38,653 nucleotides of DNA, from assembly GCF_002885955.2 (NCBI RefSeq), contig NZ_POQS01000001.1, forward strand, positions 984,212-1,022,864. The letters run 5' to 3'. Under the pieces are notes generated by a model. It made no database searches and was not told the origin of the DNA. It was given only the letters and a program-made list of their open reading frames with translations. Positions 30,814 to 38,653 of the stretch are shown here, in pieces; the stretch's first letter is position 1; each line of letters opens with the position of its first letter. Source of the DNA: Achromobacter pulmonis. Lineage in GTDB: Bacteria > Pseudomonadota > Gammaproteobacteria > Burkholderiales > Burkholderiaceae_B. The position numbers were made by a program, and so were the translations under genes.

Positions 30814-32850
30814 ATGCTTAGAACCCATACCCGCATCCTCCTGGCCGGCCTGTTGCTGCTGCTGATCCTGTTCCTGACCGCCTGCGCCAAGGACATTCCC
30901 GTCTACACGCCGCCGGCCGAACGCAGCCTCGCGCCGGCCGACCGGCCCTGGCCGTCCGGCCAGTTCCTGGCCCTGGCCTATCACGACGTGGAAGACGAAG
31001 ACCCCGACCAGGGCTTTCTCAGCGTGCGCACCGACCGGCTGGTCGACCAGCTGGCCTGGCTGCGCGAGAACGGCTACCAGGCCGTGTCCGTGGACCAGAT
31101 CCTGGCCGCGCGCGAAGGCGGCAAGCCCCTGCCCGAGCGCGCGGTGCTGCTCAGTTTCGACGACGGCTACCGCAGCTTCCAGACCCGCGTGCTGCCCATC
31201 CTCGAAGCCTACCGCTGGCCGGCCGTGCTGGCGCCGGTCGGCGTCTGGATGGACACGCCGGCCGACCGCAAGGTGGATTTCGGCGGCAGCCCGCAGCCGC
31301 GCGAGCGCTTCCTGGACTGGGACGGGGTGCGCGAGATCTCGCGTTCCGGCCTGGTGGAGATCGCCGCCCACACCAACGCCTCGCACTACGGCGCCCTGGC
31401 CAACCCGCAGGGCAACACCGAGCCGGCGGCCGCCATCCGCGTCTACGACGCCGGCGCCCGCCAGTACGAAACCGAGGCGCAGTTCCAGGCCCGCATGCAG
31501 CGCGACGTCGCCGCCATCAGCGAGAAGATCCGCCGCGCCACCGGCAAGGCGCCGCGCGTCTGGGTCTGGCCCTACGGCGCCGAAGGCGGCTCCACCCTGA
31601 AGATCGCCGGCGAGCACGGCTACCGCATGGCGCTGACGCTGGAAGACGGCCCCAGCCGGGTCTCGCGCCTGATGTCCGCGCCGCGCCTGCTGCTGGCCAA
31701 CGATCCGCACCTGCGGCCGTTCGCCGACAGCATCGGCGGCATGGAAGCCCTGCCCACCATGCGCGTCGCGCACGTGGACCTGGACTACATCTACGACCCC
31801 GACCCGGCGCAGGTCGACCGCAACCTGGGCGAACTGGTGCAGCGCATCGCCGACATGCAGATCAACACGGTGTTCCTGCAGGCCTTTGCCGATCCCGAGG
31901 CCGACGGCCTGGTGCGCTCCGTGTACTTTCCCAACCGCTGGCTGCCCATGCGCGCCGACCTGTTCAACCGCGTCTCTTGGCAGTTGCAGAACCGCGCCCA
32001 CGTGGCGGTCTACGCTTGGATGCCGGTACTGGCGGTCGACCTGGACCCGTCCATCGCGCGCGTGACGCGCTGGGACCCCGCGCATCCCGAGGCCGCCCCG
32101 GCGCCGGATCCCGACCAGTACCGCCGCCTCTCGCCCTTCGATCCGGTGGCGCGCCAGCGCATCGGCGACCTGTACGAGGACCTGTCGCGCTACACCCTGT
32201 TCGACGGCGTGCTGTTCCATGACGACGCGGTGCTCAGCGATTTCGAGGACGCCAGCCCCGGCGCGCTGGCGGCCTACCGCCGCGCCGGCCTGCCCGGCTC
32301 CATCGCCGAGCTGCGCGCCGATCCCGACACGCTGCAGCGCTGGACCCGCCTGAAAAGCCGCGCGCTGGTCGATTTCACGGACGAGCTGACCCGGCGCGTG
32401 CGCGCGGTGCGCGGCCCGCACATCAAGACGGCCCGCAACATCTACGCCCAGCCCATCCTGAACCCCGCCAGCGAAACCTGGTTCGCGCAGAACCTGGACG
32501 ACTTCCTGCAGGCCTACGACTGGACCGCCCCGATGGCGATGCCGCGCATGGAGAACGTGCCCGAAGCCGGCGAGCACGCCTGGCTGGACAGCATGGTCGA
32601 CGCGGTGGCGCGCCGCCCCGGCGCGCTGGACAGGACCGTGTTCGAACTGCAGGCGCGCGACTGGCGCACCGGCCCGGACCGTCCCGAGTCCACGCCCATC
32701 GACACGGCCGTGCTGGCCGGCTGGATGCAGCGGCTGCAGCTGCGCGGCGCCCGCAACTTCGGCTACTACCCCGACGACTACTCGCAAGACCAGCCCCGGC
32801 TGCAAGACATCCGGCCCGCCATCTCCGAAGCCTGGTACCCCGTCCGATGA
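30814..32850 (+). CDS. bpsB: Poly-N-acetylglucosamine N-deacetylase / hydrolase lipoprotein
   Basis: A 678-residue PgaB homologue. It is a lipoprotein (LTAC lipobox, Cys24) anchored in the periplasm. The NodB-type carbohydrate esterase 4 domain (about residues 50-310) has the metal ligands Asp116/Asp117 in [10 protein letters not shown] and His186/His191 in AAHTNASH. The C-terminal domain (about 315-660) is the glycoside-hydrolase-like barrel known to cleave partially deacetylated PNAG; the [12 protein letters not shown] stretch (468-479) lies where the catalytic acid is expected. Deacetylation is required for export through BpsA. The 3' end overlaps bpsC by 4 nt (ATGA at 32847). Confidence 0.96.
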   Translation: MLRTHTRILLAGLLLLLILFLTACAKDIPVYTPPAERSLAPADRPWPSGQFLALAYHDVEDEDPDQGFLSVRTDRLVDQLAWLRENGYQAVSVDQILAAREGGKPLPERAVLLSFDDGYRSFQTRVLPILEAYRWPAVLAPVGVWMDTPADRKVDFGGSPQPRERFLDWDGVREISRSGLVEIAAHTNASHYGALANPQGNTEPAAAIRVYDAGARQYETEAQFQARMQRDVAAISEKIRRATGKAPRVWVWPYGAEGGSTLKIAGEHGYRMALTLEDGPSRVSRLMSAPRLLLANDPHLRPFADSIGGMEALPTMRVAHVDLDYIYDPDPAQVDRNLGELVQRIADMQINTVFLQAFADPEADGLVRSVYFPNRWLPMRADLFNRVSWQLQNRAHVAVYAWMPVLAVDLDPSIARVTRWDPAHPEAAPAPDPDQYRRLSPFDPVARQRIGDLYEDLSRYTLFDGVLFHDDAVLSDFEDASPGALAAYRRAGLPGSIAELRADPDTLQRWTRLKSRALVDFTDELTRRVRAVRGPHIKTARNIYAQPILNPASETWFAQNLDDFLQAYDWTAPMAMPRMENVPEAGEHAWLDSMVDAVARRPGALDRTVFELQARDWRTGPDRPESTPIDTAVLAGWMQRLQLRGARNFGYYPDDYSQDQPRLQDIRPAISEAWYPVR

Positions 32851-34184
32851 TAGACCGCCTGATCGCTCTGCTCATACTCTGCGCCATGCTCGGCGTGCCG
32901 TTCGGCTTCACGCTGATGCTGACCGGCGAGGCGCTGCTGGGCTTCGTGTTCTTCTACCCGCTCTTCATGTCCGGCCTGTGGATGAGCGGCGGCCTCTATT
33001 TCTGGTGGCACTGGGAGCGGCACTGGAAATGGGGCAAGGACCGCCAGCCGCCGGCGCTGCCCGGCAATCCCCTGGTGTCCATCCTGGTGCCCTGTTTCAA
33101 CGAGGCCGAGCACGGCGAAGAGACCCTGCTGGCCGCGCTGGCGCAGAACTATCCGCACATCGAGGTCATCGCCATCAACGACGGCTCCAGCGACGGCACC
33201 GCCGACATGCTGGACCGCCTGGCCGCGCGCCACGACCGGCTGCGCGTGGTGCACCTGGCGCAGAACCAGGGCAAGGCCATGGCGCTGCGCATGGGCGCGC
33301 TGGCCGCGCGCAGCGAGTACCTGGTGTGCATCGACGGCGACGCCACGCTGGACCCGGACGCCGCCGCCTACCTGGTGGCGCCGCTGATCCAGAACCCGCG
33401 CGTCGGCGCGGTCACCGGCAACCCGCGCATCCGCACCCGCTCGACCATGATCGGCCGCATCCAGGTCGGGGAGTTCTCCTCCATCATCGGCCTGATCAAG
33501 CGCACCCAGCGCGTCTACGGCCAGGTGTTCACCGTGTCCGGCGTGGTCGCCGCGTTCCGGCGCGCGGCGCTGGACCGCGTGGGCTACTGGAGCCTGGACA
33601 TGATCACCGAGGACATCGACATCAGCTGGAAGCTGCAGCGCGACCACTGGTCCATCTTCTACGAGCCGCGCGGCCTGTGCTGGATCCTGATGCCCGAGAC
33701 CCTGCGCGGGCTGTGGAAGCAGCGGCTGCGCTGGGCCCAGGGCGGCGCCGAGGTCTTCCTGAAGAACCTGCGCTCGATCTGGATCTGGCGCCACCGCCGG
33801 CTGTGGCCGCTGATGGCGGAATTCTGTCTGTCCACCGCCTGGGCCTTCGCCTTCGGCATCTCGGTGCTGCTGTGGGCCGTCAGCCAGGTCGTGGCGCTGC
33901 CCAACAACATGTACATCGCCAGCCTGATGCCGCCGGCCTTCACCGGCATGATGCTGGCCATGGTGTGCCTGCTGCAGTTCGTCGTCAGCATCCTGATCGA
34001 CCGCCGCTACGAGCCCGGCCTGCCGCGCGCGCTGTACTGGGTCATCTGGTATCCGCTGGCCTTCTGGATGGTGAGCCTGTTCACCACCCTGGTCAGCTTT
34101 CCCAAGGTCATGCTCCGCAAGCAGGCCCGGCGCGCGCGCTGGGTCAGCCCGGACCGGGGCATCAAATCACCGGACGCATCATGA
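32847..34184 (+). CDS. bpsC: Poly-beta-1,6-N-acetylglucosamine synthase
   Basis: A 445-residue GT2 processive synthase, the PgaC homologue. Two N-terminal membrane helices (about residues 5-55) lead into the catalytic domain: [38 protein letters not shown] and [11 protein letters not shown] (QxxRW). About three C-terminal helices follow. It polymerises UDP-GlcNAc at the cytoplasmic face of the inner membrane and pushes the chain across. With BpsD it forms the complex that in E. coli is activated by c-di-GMP binding. It overlaps both neighbours by ATGA junctions. Confidence 0.97.
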   Translation: MIDRLIALLILCAMLGVPFGFTLMLTGEALLGFVFFYPLFMSGLWMSGGLYFWWHWERHWKWGKDRQPPALPGNPLVSILVPCFNEAEHGEETLLAALAQNYPHIEVIAINDGSSDGTADMLDRLAARHDRLRVVHLAQNQGKAMALRMGALAARSEYLVCIDGDATLDPDAAAYLVAPLIQNPRVGAVTGNPRIRTRSTMIGRIQVGEFSSIIGLIKRTQRVYGQVFTVSGVVAAFRRAALDRVGYWSLDMITEDIDISWKLQRDHWSIFYEPRGLCWILMPETLRGLWKQRLRWAQGGAEVFLKNLRSIWIWRHRRLWPLMAEFCLSTAWAFAFGISVLLWAVSQVVALPNNMYIASLMPPAFTGMMLAMVCLLQFVVSILIDRRYEPGLPRALYWVIWYPLAFWMVSLFTTLVSFPKVMLRKQARRARWVSPDRGIKSPDAS

Positions 34185-34624
34185 TCATCACCACGCAACG
34201 CTCGCGCGCGGGCTATCTGTTCGACCTCGTCCTGACCGCTCTGGGCTGGTTCGCCTTCGTGTACCTGTTCGGCGCCGGCATCCTGGCCATCCTGCGCGAC
34301 GCGCAGGGCCCGGGGCTGTCGCCGCTGCCGGCTTTCGTGCCCACGCTGCGCACCCTGTCGGGCTATGCGCTGCTGGCGCTGGCCAACGCCGCCCTGCTGG
34401 TGGCCTGGGCGGTCTACAACCACCGGCGCTTCGCGGGCAAGGACCGGCGCAAGCCGATCAAGCCGCTTGGCGACCGCCGGCTGGCCATGAGCTTCGGGCT
34501 CACGCCGGCGCAGCTGGCGGAGCTGCGCGCATCGCGCACGGCCGTCATCCACCACGGGCCGGACGGACGCATCACCGGCATCGAGACGCGCAGCCCGCTG
34601 CTTACCGCGGTGCACACGGGTTGA
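34181..34624 (+). CDS. bpsD: PNAG synthase accessory membrane protein
   Basis: A 147-residue PgaD-type protein with two membrane helices (about residues 15-35 and 55-78) and a charged cytoplasmic tail beginning [20 protein letters not shown]. The arginine/lysine-rich segment after the second helix suits c-di-GMP contact at the BpsC-BpsD interface, as shown for E. coli PgaD; this is inferred by family. The start at 34181 overlaps the bpsC stop by 4 nt. Its stop is only 10 bp from the end of the convergent MFS gene, with no terminator hairpin visible between them. Confidence 0.9.
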   Translation: MIITTQRSRAGYLFDLVLTALGWFAFVYLFGAGILAILRDAQGPGLSPLPAFVPTLRTLSGYALLALANAALLVAWAVYNHRRFAGKDRRKPIKPLGDRRLAMSFGLTPAQLAELRASRTAVIHHGPDGRITGIETRSPLLTAVHTG

Positions 34625-34634
34625 CCGCGGGCTA

Positions 34635-35873
34635 CTACGCCTTCTTCTTCTCCACGTCCGGCAGCAGGACCGCCACCACCCCCAGCAGGGGCAGATAGGC
34701 GCACACCTGGTACACATGGGCGATGCTGGTCGCGTCGGCCAGCTTGCCCAGCGCCGCCGCGCCCAGGCCTCCCATGCCGAACGCAAAGCCGAAGAACAGG
34801 CCGGCGATCATGCCGACCTTGCCCGGCACCAGTTCCTGCGCATAGACCACGATGGCCGAGAACGCCGAGGCCAGCACCACGCCGATCACCACCACCAGCG
34901 CCCCGGTCCAGAACAGGTTGGCGTACGGCAGCAGCAGCGTGAACGGCGCCACGCCCAGGATGGACACCCAGATCACGATCTTGCGGCCGATGCGGTCGCC
35001 CACCGGCCCGCCCACCACCGTGCCCACCGCCACCGCGGCCAGGAACAGGAACAGGTACAGCTGCGCCTCGCGCACCGACAGGCCGAACTTGTCGATCAGG
35101 TAGAACGTGAAATAGCTGTTCAGGCTGGCCAGGTAGAAATACTTGGAGAACACCAGCACGCCCAGCACCGCCAGCGCGCCCAGCACCTGCCGGCGCGACA
35201 GCGCATTGCCGGCCGCCGCGCCGCGCGCCCGCGGCTTCAGGCGCTCGCGGTTGGCGCTGTACCAGCGCCCGATGCCGGTCAGCACCACGATGCCGAACAG
35301 CGCCGCCAGCGAAAACCAGGCCACGCTGCGCTGCCCGTGCGGAATGATGAACAGCGCCGCGGCGAGCGGCCCGAGCGCCGAGCCCACGTTGCCGCCCACC
35401 TGGAACAGCGACTGCGCCAGCCCGTGGCGCCCGCCCGAGGCCATCCGCGCCACGCGCGACGACTCCGGATGGAACACCGACGAGCCCGTGCCCACCAGCA
35501 CCGCGGCCGCCAGCAGCCAGCCGAACGACGGCGCCATCGCCAGCATCAGCAGCCCCGCCAGGGTGAAGCCCATGCCCACCGGCAGCGAATACGGCTTGGG
35601 ATTGCGGTCGGTGTAGAAGCCGATGAACGGCTGCAGCAGCGAGGCCGCCAGCTGGTACACCAGCGTGATCAGCCCGATCTGCGCGAACGACAGCGTGAAG
35701 GACTCCTTCAGCATGGGGTAGATGGCCAACAGGATCGACTGGATCATGTCGTTCATCAGGTGCGCCACGCTGATCGCGCCCAGCACCTTGAAGGCGGTGG
35801 ACGGGTCTGAAGCGGCGGGCGCGGCGGGTTGGGCGTCGGCCATCGCGGCCGCGGGATTCTGGGCGGGGTTCAT
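34635..35873 (-). CDS. fsr: MFS exporter of the fosmidomycin-resistance (Fsr) type
   Basis: A 412-residue major facilitator with 12 predicted helices. The Fsr group is recognised from ISVAHLMNDMIQSILLAIYP near the N-terminus and the VFHPESSRVARMASGGRHGL block after helix 5, followed by QSLFQVGGNVGSALGP. Known members export fosmidomycin and related small molecules from the cytoplasm; the natural substrate is uncertain. The ATG at 35871-35873 was chosen over a frame reaching 35984, whose first 37 residues are arginine-rich and not membrane-like. It diverges from an AraC regulator across a region with a 7-bp inverted repeat, suggesting local control. Confidence 0.88.
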   Translation of the reverse strand: MNPAQNPAAAMADAQPAAPAASDPSTAFKVLGAISVAHLMNDMIQSILLAIYPMLKESFTLSFAQIGLITLVYQLAASLLQPFIGFYTDRNPKPYSLPVGMGFTLAGLLMLAMAPSFGWLLAAAVLVGTGSSVFHPESSRVARMASGGRHGLAQSLFQVGGNVGSALGPLAAALFIIPHGQRSVAWFSLAALFGIVVLTGIGRWYSANRERLKPRARGAAAGNALSRRQVLGALAVLGVLVFSKYFYLASLNSYFTFYLIDKFGLSVREAQLYLFLFLAAVAVGTVVGGPVGDRIGRKIVIWVSILGVAPFTLLLPYANLFWTGALVVVIGVVLASAFSAIVVYAQELVPGKVGMIAGLFFGFAFGMGGLGAAALGKLADATSIAHVYQVCAYLPLLGVVAVLLPDVEKKKA

Positions 35874-35979
35874 GGATCTCGGGAAATAAAGGGGACGGCT
35901 TTCCCGGCGCGATGCCGGGACCTGTAGCCAGTGTAGGAAGCGCGTCCCGTCCCGATCTGCCATTTTTCGTCTTGAAAGT

Positions 35980-36007
35980 GACAAAATGCGTGAATCATCC
36001 TTTTGTC
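35980..36007. promoter_or_regulatory. Inverted repeat between fsr and the AraC regulator gene
   Basis: GACAAAA (35980-35986) and TTTTGTC (36001-36007) are perfect 7-bp inverted arms separated by 14 bp, so half-site centres are 21 bp apart, two helical turns. The element lies between divergent fsr and the AraC-family gene and is a plausible operator for that regulator. It is 34 bp before the chosen AraC start. Confidence 0.4.
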
Positions 36008-36040
36008 GCCTGACTCATTCTCATGCCGGAAGTGACAGCC

Positions 36041-36847
36041 ATGCTGACCCGCCCCCTTCCCGATCCCGGCCGCAGCGTCAACGCCCAGGACTACCAGGAC
36101 CGCCCGCGCGTGGTCACGGCCATGGCCAAGGAATTCCCGGCCGGCGCGCGCACGGGCACTCACTCCCATCCGCGCGCCCAGCTGGTGTACGCGGTCGGCG
36201 GCACCATGCGCGTGACCACGCCCACCGGCCTGTGGGCCCTGCCGCCGATGCGCGCGCTGTGGGTGCCCGCCGGGGTGCCGCACGGCGTGGACATGGTGAG
36301 CGCAGTCTCCATGCGCTCGCTCTACCTGCAGGCCGAGGCCGCGCGCGGCTACTGGCCGCAATGCCAGGTGGTCGAGGTCAGCGCGCTGCTGCGCGAGCTG
36401 ATCCTGGCGCTCACCGCCGAACCCATCGACTATCCGCTGGGCGGGCGGGCCGAGCAGATCGCCGCGCTGGCCCTGTCCGAACTGGCCGCCGCCCGCGTCG
36501 CGCCCCTGCAGATCCCGTGGCCGCGCGACCGCCGCCTGCAGACCATCTGCGCCGCCATCCTGGACCGGCCCGGCCTGCAGCGCGGCATCGAGGACTGGGG
36601 CAGCGAGGTCGGCGCCAGCGCCCGCACCCTGATCCGGCTGTTCCAGGCCGAACTGGGCCTGAACTACCGCCAGTGGGTGCAGCAGGTGCGGCTGGCCGAC
36701 GCGGTATGCCGCCTGGCCCAGGGCGAGCCGGTCGCGCGCATCGCCTCCGATCTGGGCTACCGTAGCGCCAGCGCGTTTTCCGCCATGTTCCACCGCGCGC
36801 TGGGCGCGCCGCCGCAGCGCTACCTGCGCCCGGCCGCCCTGGGCTGA
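36041..36847 (+). CDS. AraC-family transcriptional regulator (NimR-like)
   Basis: A 268-residue regulator. The N-terminal cupin half includes GTHSHPRAQLVYAVGG and LPPMRALWVPAGVPHGV, a small-molecule pocket. The C-terminal half has two helix-turn-helix motifs (SARTLIRLFQAELG and IASDLGYRSASAFSAMFHRALGAPPQRY). It resembles NimR-type regulators that control a neighbouring divergently encoded MFS exporter, here the Fsr-like gene. GGAAG at 36028-36032 lies 8 nt before the ATG at 36041, so this start was chosen; an in-frame ATG at 36023 would add six residues but lacks a ribosome-binding site. Ligand unknown. Confidence 0.88.
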   Translation: MLTRPLPDPGRSVNAQDYQDRPRVVTAMAKEFPAGARTGTHSHPRAQLVYAVGGTMRVTTPTGLWALPPMRALWVPAGVPHGVDMVSAVSMRSLYLQAEAARGYWPQCQVVEVSALLRELILALTAEPIDYPLGGRAEQIAALALSELAAARVAPLQIPWPRDRRLQTICAAILDRPGLQRGIEDWGSEVGASARTLIRLFQAELGLNYRQWVQQVRLADAVCRLAQGEPVARIASDLGYRSASAFSAMFHRALGAPPQRYLRPAALG

Positions 36848-36858
36848 AAGCCGGCCGG

Positions 36859-36883
36859 CGGGCGCCGCCCGAGTTACATTTTT
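36859..36883 (+). terminator. Weak terminator-like hairpin after the AraC gene
   Basis: CGGGC (36859-36863) and GCCCG (36867-36871) form a 5-bp stem with a 3-nt loop; a T-run (36879-36883) begins 8 nt after the stem. The gap makes it an imperfect intrinsic terminator. It precedes mrcA, so it would insulate that gene. Confidence 0.35.
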
Positions 36884-36931
36884 CGTTACCGAAACCTTAT
36901 TGCCCGCTGGGCGGTCTATACGGTTATGTCC

Positions 36932-36937
36932 TAGAAT
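36932..36937 (+). promoter_or_regulatory. -10-like TAGAAT next to the mrcA start
   Basis: TAGAATCGC begins at 36932, 8 nt before the ATG at 36946 in the same geometry as upstream of the polyene operon at 3215. No Shine-Dalgarno is present. A near-leaderless transcript is possible. No convincing -35 hexamer is visible at normal spacing. Confidence 0.35.
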
Positions 36938-36945
36938 CGCCTGCA

Positions 36946-38653
36946 ATGAGCACCCCCCAGCAATCTCCCGCCACCCCGGGCGGCAAACCGGGTTTCCCCT
37001 GGAAACGACACCTCGTCAAGGCGGGCATCGCCGCCGCCGGCGTGGCCGTGTGCGGCGCCGTCGCGCTCGGCCTGGCGCTGGCCCTGGCCTGGCCCAGCCT
37101 GCCCGACCTGCACGCCATGACGGACTACCGTCCGCGCGTGCCGCTGCGCATCTATACCGCCGACAAGGTGCTGATCGGCGAATACGGCGAAGAACACCGC
37201 AACGTGCTGCGCATCGACGAAATCCCGCCGGTCATGCGCCAGGCGGTGCTGGCCGCCGAGGACGACCGTTTCTACAGCCACGGCGGCGTGGACTGGATGG
37301 GCGTGGCGCGCGCGGTGCTGACCAATATCGTCAAGCAGTCCAAGACCCAGGGCGGCAGCACCATCACCATGCAGGTGGCGCGCAACTTCTACCTGTCGTC
37401 GGAAAAGACGTACTCGCGCAAGTTCTATGAGCTGCTGCTGACCTTCAAGATCGAATCCGAGCTCACCAAGGACCAGATCCTGGAGCTCTACATGAACCAG
37501 ATCTACCTGGGCCACCGCGCCTACGGCTTCGCCGCCGCCTCGCGCACCTATTTCGGCAAGCCCCTGTCCGAGGTGACCCCGGCCGAGGCCGCCATGCTGG
37601 CCGGCATCCCCAAGGCGCCCTCGCGCTACAACCCCATCACCAATTTCGCGCGCGCCCAGATCCGCCAGCACTACGTGCTGGGCCGTATGAAGACCCTGGG
37701 CTACCTGACGCCGGAACAGGCCGACGAGGCCATCAACCAGCAGCTGACCGTCCGCGGCGCTGACGGCGCCAGCGCGCACGGCTTCGCCATCCACGGCGAC
37801 TATCCCGCCGAACTGGCCCGCCAGCTGATGTACGGGGTGTTCCAGGAACAGACCTATTCCAAGGGCATCGACGTCTACACCACCATCGATTCCAGGGACC
37901 AGGAGGCCGCCTATCTCGCGGTGCGCGACGGCGTGCTGGCCTATACGCGCCGCGCCCCCTATCCCGGCCCCGAGGACCAGATCGACCTGCCCGCCAACGT
38001 CGAGCAGGACCCGGTCGCGCTCGACGAAATCCTCGACGGCGTGCAGGAAAAAACGCCCGACAGCGAAGACCTGCTGGCCGCCGTGGTGCTGGCCGCCAGC
38101 CCCACGGAAGTCACCGTGGCCCGCAGCGCCCGCGAGATCATCACGATCTCCGACAAAAAGGCGCTGGCGGTCGTGGCGCGCGCGCTCAACCCCAAGGCCG
38201 GCGACAAACAGCGCCTGCGCCGCGGCTCGGTCGTGTACCTGCACAAGAACGGCGACAACTGGGAAATCATCAACATGCCGGCGCTGCAGGCCGCGCTGGT
38301 GTCCATGCAGCCCGAGGACGGCGCCATCCGCGCCATGATCGGCGGCTTCGACTACAACCGCGGCGGCTTCAACCGGGTCACGCAGGCCTGGCGCCAGCCC
38401 GGCTCCAACATCAAGCCCTTCGTCTACGCGGCCGCGCTGGAGCGCGGCTTGACTCCGGCCACGCAGGTCTCGGACCAGCCCTTCATGCTGACCGCCGAGC
38501 AGACCGGCTCCAAGGCCTGGCAGCCCAAGAACGACGGCAACAAGTACGAACCCATGATGACGCTGCGCCAGGGCCTGGTGCGCTCCAAGAACATGGTGTC
38601 GATCCGCATCCTGCAGGCCATCACGCCGCAGTACGCGCAGGACTACCTGACCC
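36946..38653 (+). CDS. mrcA: Penicillin-binding protein 1A, bifunctional (3' end cut by window edge)
   Basis: The first 569 residues of a class A PBP. A cytoplasmic tail and one membrane anchor (about residues 25-50) are followed by the GT51 glycosyltransferase domain with catalytic Glu105 in AAEDDRFYSHGG, then GGSTITMQVARNFYL and YMNQIYLGHRAYG. An OB-like insert lies at about 340-440. The transpeptidase domain has the active-site Ser487 in PGSNIKPF (SxxK). The SxN and KTG motifs and the C-terminus lie beyond the window; the family is usually 770-850 residues. It polymerises and cross-links peptidoglycan in the periplasm. The ATG at 36946 lacks a Shine-Dalgarno but is the only start before the membrane anchor; a TAGAAT box stands 8 nt upstream. 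Confidence 0.95.
   Translation, partial: MSTPQQSPATPGGKPGFPWKRHLVKAGIAAAGVAVCGAVALGLALALAWPSLPDLHAMTDYRPRVPLRIYTADKVLIGEYGEEHRNVLRIDEIPPVMRQAVLAAEDDRFYSHGGVDWMGVARAVLTNIVKQSKTQGGSTITMQVARNFYLSSEKTYSRKFYELLLTFKIESELTKDQILELYMNQIYLGHRAYGFAAASRTYFGKPLSEVTPAEAAMLAGIPKAPSRYNPITNFARAQIRQHYVLGRMKTLGYLTPEQADEAINQQLTVRGADGASAHGFAIHGDYPAELARQLMYGVFQEQTYSKGIDVYTTIDSRDQEAAYLAVRDGVLAYTRRAPYPGPEDQIDLPANVEQDPVALDEILDGVQEKTPDSEDLLAAVVLAASPTEVTVARSAREIITISDKKALAVVARALNPKAGDKQRLRRGSVVYLHKNGDNWEIINMPALQAALVSMQPEDGAIRAMIGGFDYNRGGFNRVTQAWRQPGSNIKPFVYAAALERGLTPATQVSDQPFMLTAEQTGSKAWQPKNDGNKYEPMMTLRQGLVRSKNMVSIRILQAITPQYAQDYLT

Noticed and set aside
28347..30896. 849-codon minus-strand frame opposite bpsA
   Set aside because: A shadow of a strongly recognised gene; composition is biased and there is no start context or motif. 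The same applies to the frames opposite the S9 peptidase and bpsB.
1..38653. Mobile elements, CRISPR arrays, tRNA or rRNA genes
   Set aside because: No transposase-like frame, no regularly spaced repeats and no tRNA-like cloverleaf sequence were seen. Base composition is even across the polyene operon, so recent transfer is not supported.

Overview
The window is very GC-rich, densely packed DNA from a beta-proteobacterium, most probably a Bordetella. The strongest argument is a complete four-gene poly-N-acetylglucosamine (Bps/Pga) operon. A Bug-type periplasmic binding protein, a family expanded in Bordetella, and an Hmp/NsrR nitric-oxide module agree with this. The species cannot be settled from the sequence alone. 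I see no tRNA, rRNA, CRISPR array or insertion sequence.

Layout. (1) 1-2360, minus strand: the start of a D-amino-acid dehydrogenase gene cut by the window edge, then an NsrR-type repressor and the flavohemoglobin Hmp, with a good NsrR operator in front of hmp. (2) 2450-17969: a phosphopantetheinyl transferase gene diverges from a tightly coupled 17-gene plus-strand operon that matches the aryl polyene (APE) pigment pathway gene for gene: chain-length factor, acyltransferase, two acyl carrier proteins, membrane protein, adenylation enzyme fused to a dehydratase, glycosyltransferase, LpxL-like acyltransferase, thioesterase, LolA-like protein, MMPL exporter, flavin-dependent halogenase-like enzyme, lipoprotein, ketosynthase, dehydratase, ketoreductase, second ketosynthase. 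(3) 18039-20581: housekeeping and small genes (YqeY, DNA polymerase IV, hotdog thioesterase, lipoprotein). (4) 20644-26636: an IclR regulator diverging from a two-domain metallophosphoesterase and a Bug solute-binding protein, then an exported S9 prolyl oligopeptidase. (5) 26626-34624: a membrane diguanylate cyclase diverging from bpsABCD across a 467-bp region with a hairpin-rich leader. (6) 34635-36847: a fosmidomycin-resistance-type MFS exporter diverging from an AraC regulator. (7) 36946-end: the 5' two thirds of a class A penicillin-binding protein gene.

How the genes work together. The PPTase should charge the two ACPs. The adenylation domain loads an aryl acid, and ketosynthases, ketoreductase and dehydratases build a conjugated polyene. 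The acyltransferases, glycosyltransferase, LolA-like protein, lipoprotein and MMPL exporter assemble and move it to the outer membrane. The halogenase-like enzyme, the ApeH-ApeI fusion and the absence of any aromatic ammonia lyase or methyltransferase set this cluster apart from the textbook E. coli version. About 10 kb downstream, the Bps exopolysaccharide machine sits beside a cyclase that could make c-di-GMP, the known activator of Pga synthases. The window thus holds two cell-surface, biofilm-related systems. Starts of many genes were moved from the longest frame to the ATGA/TGATG overlaps or to Shine-Dalgarno-supported codons.
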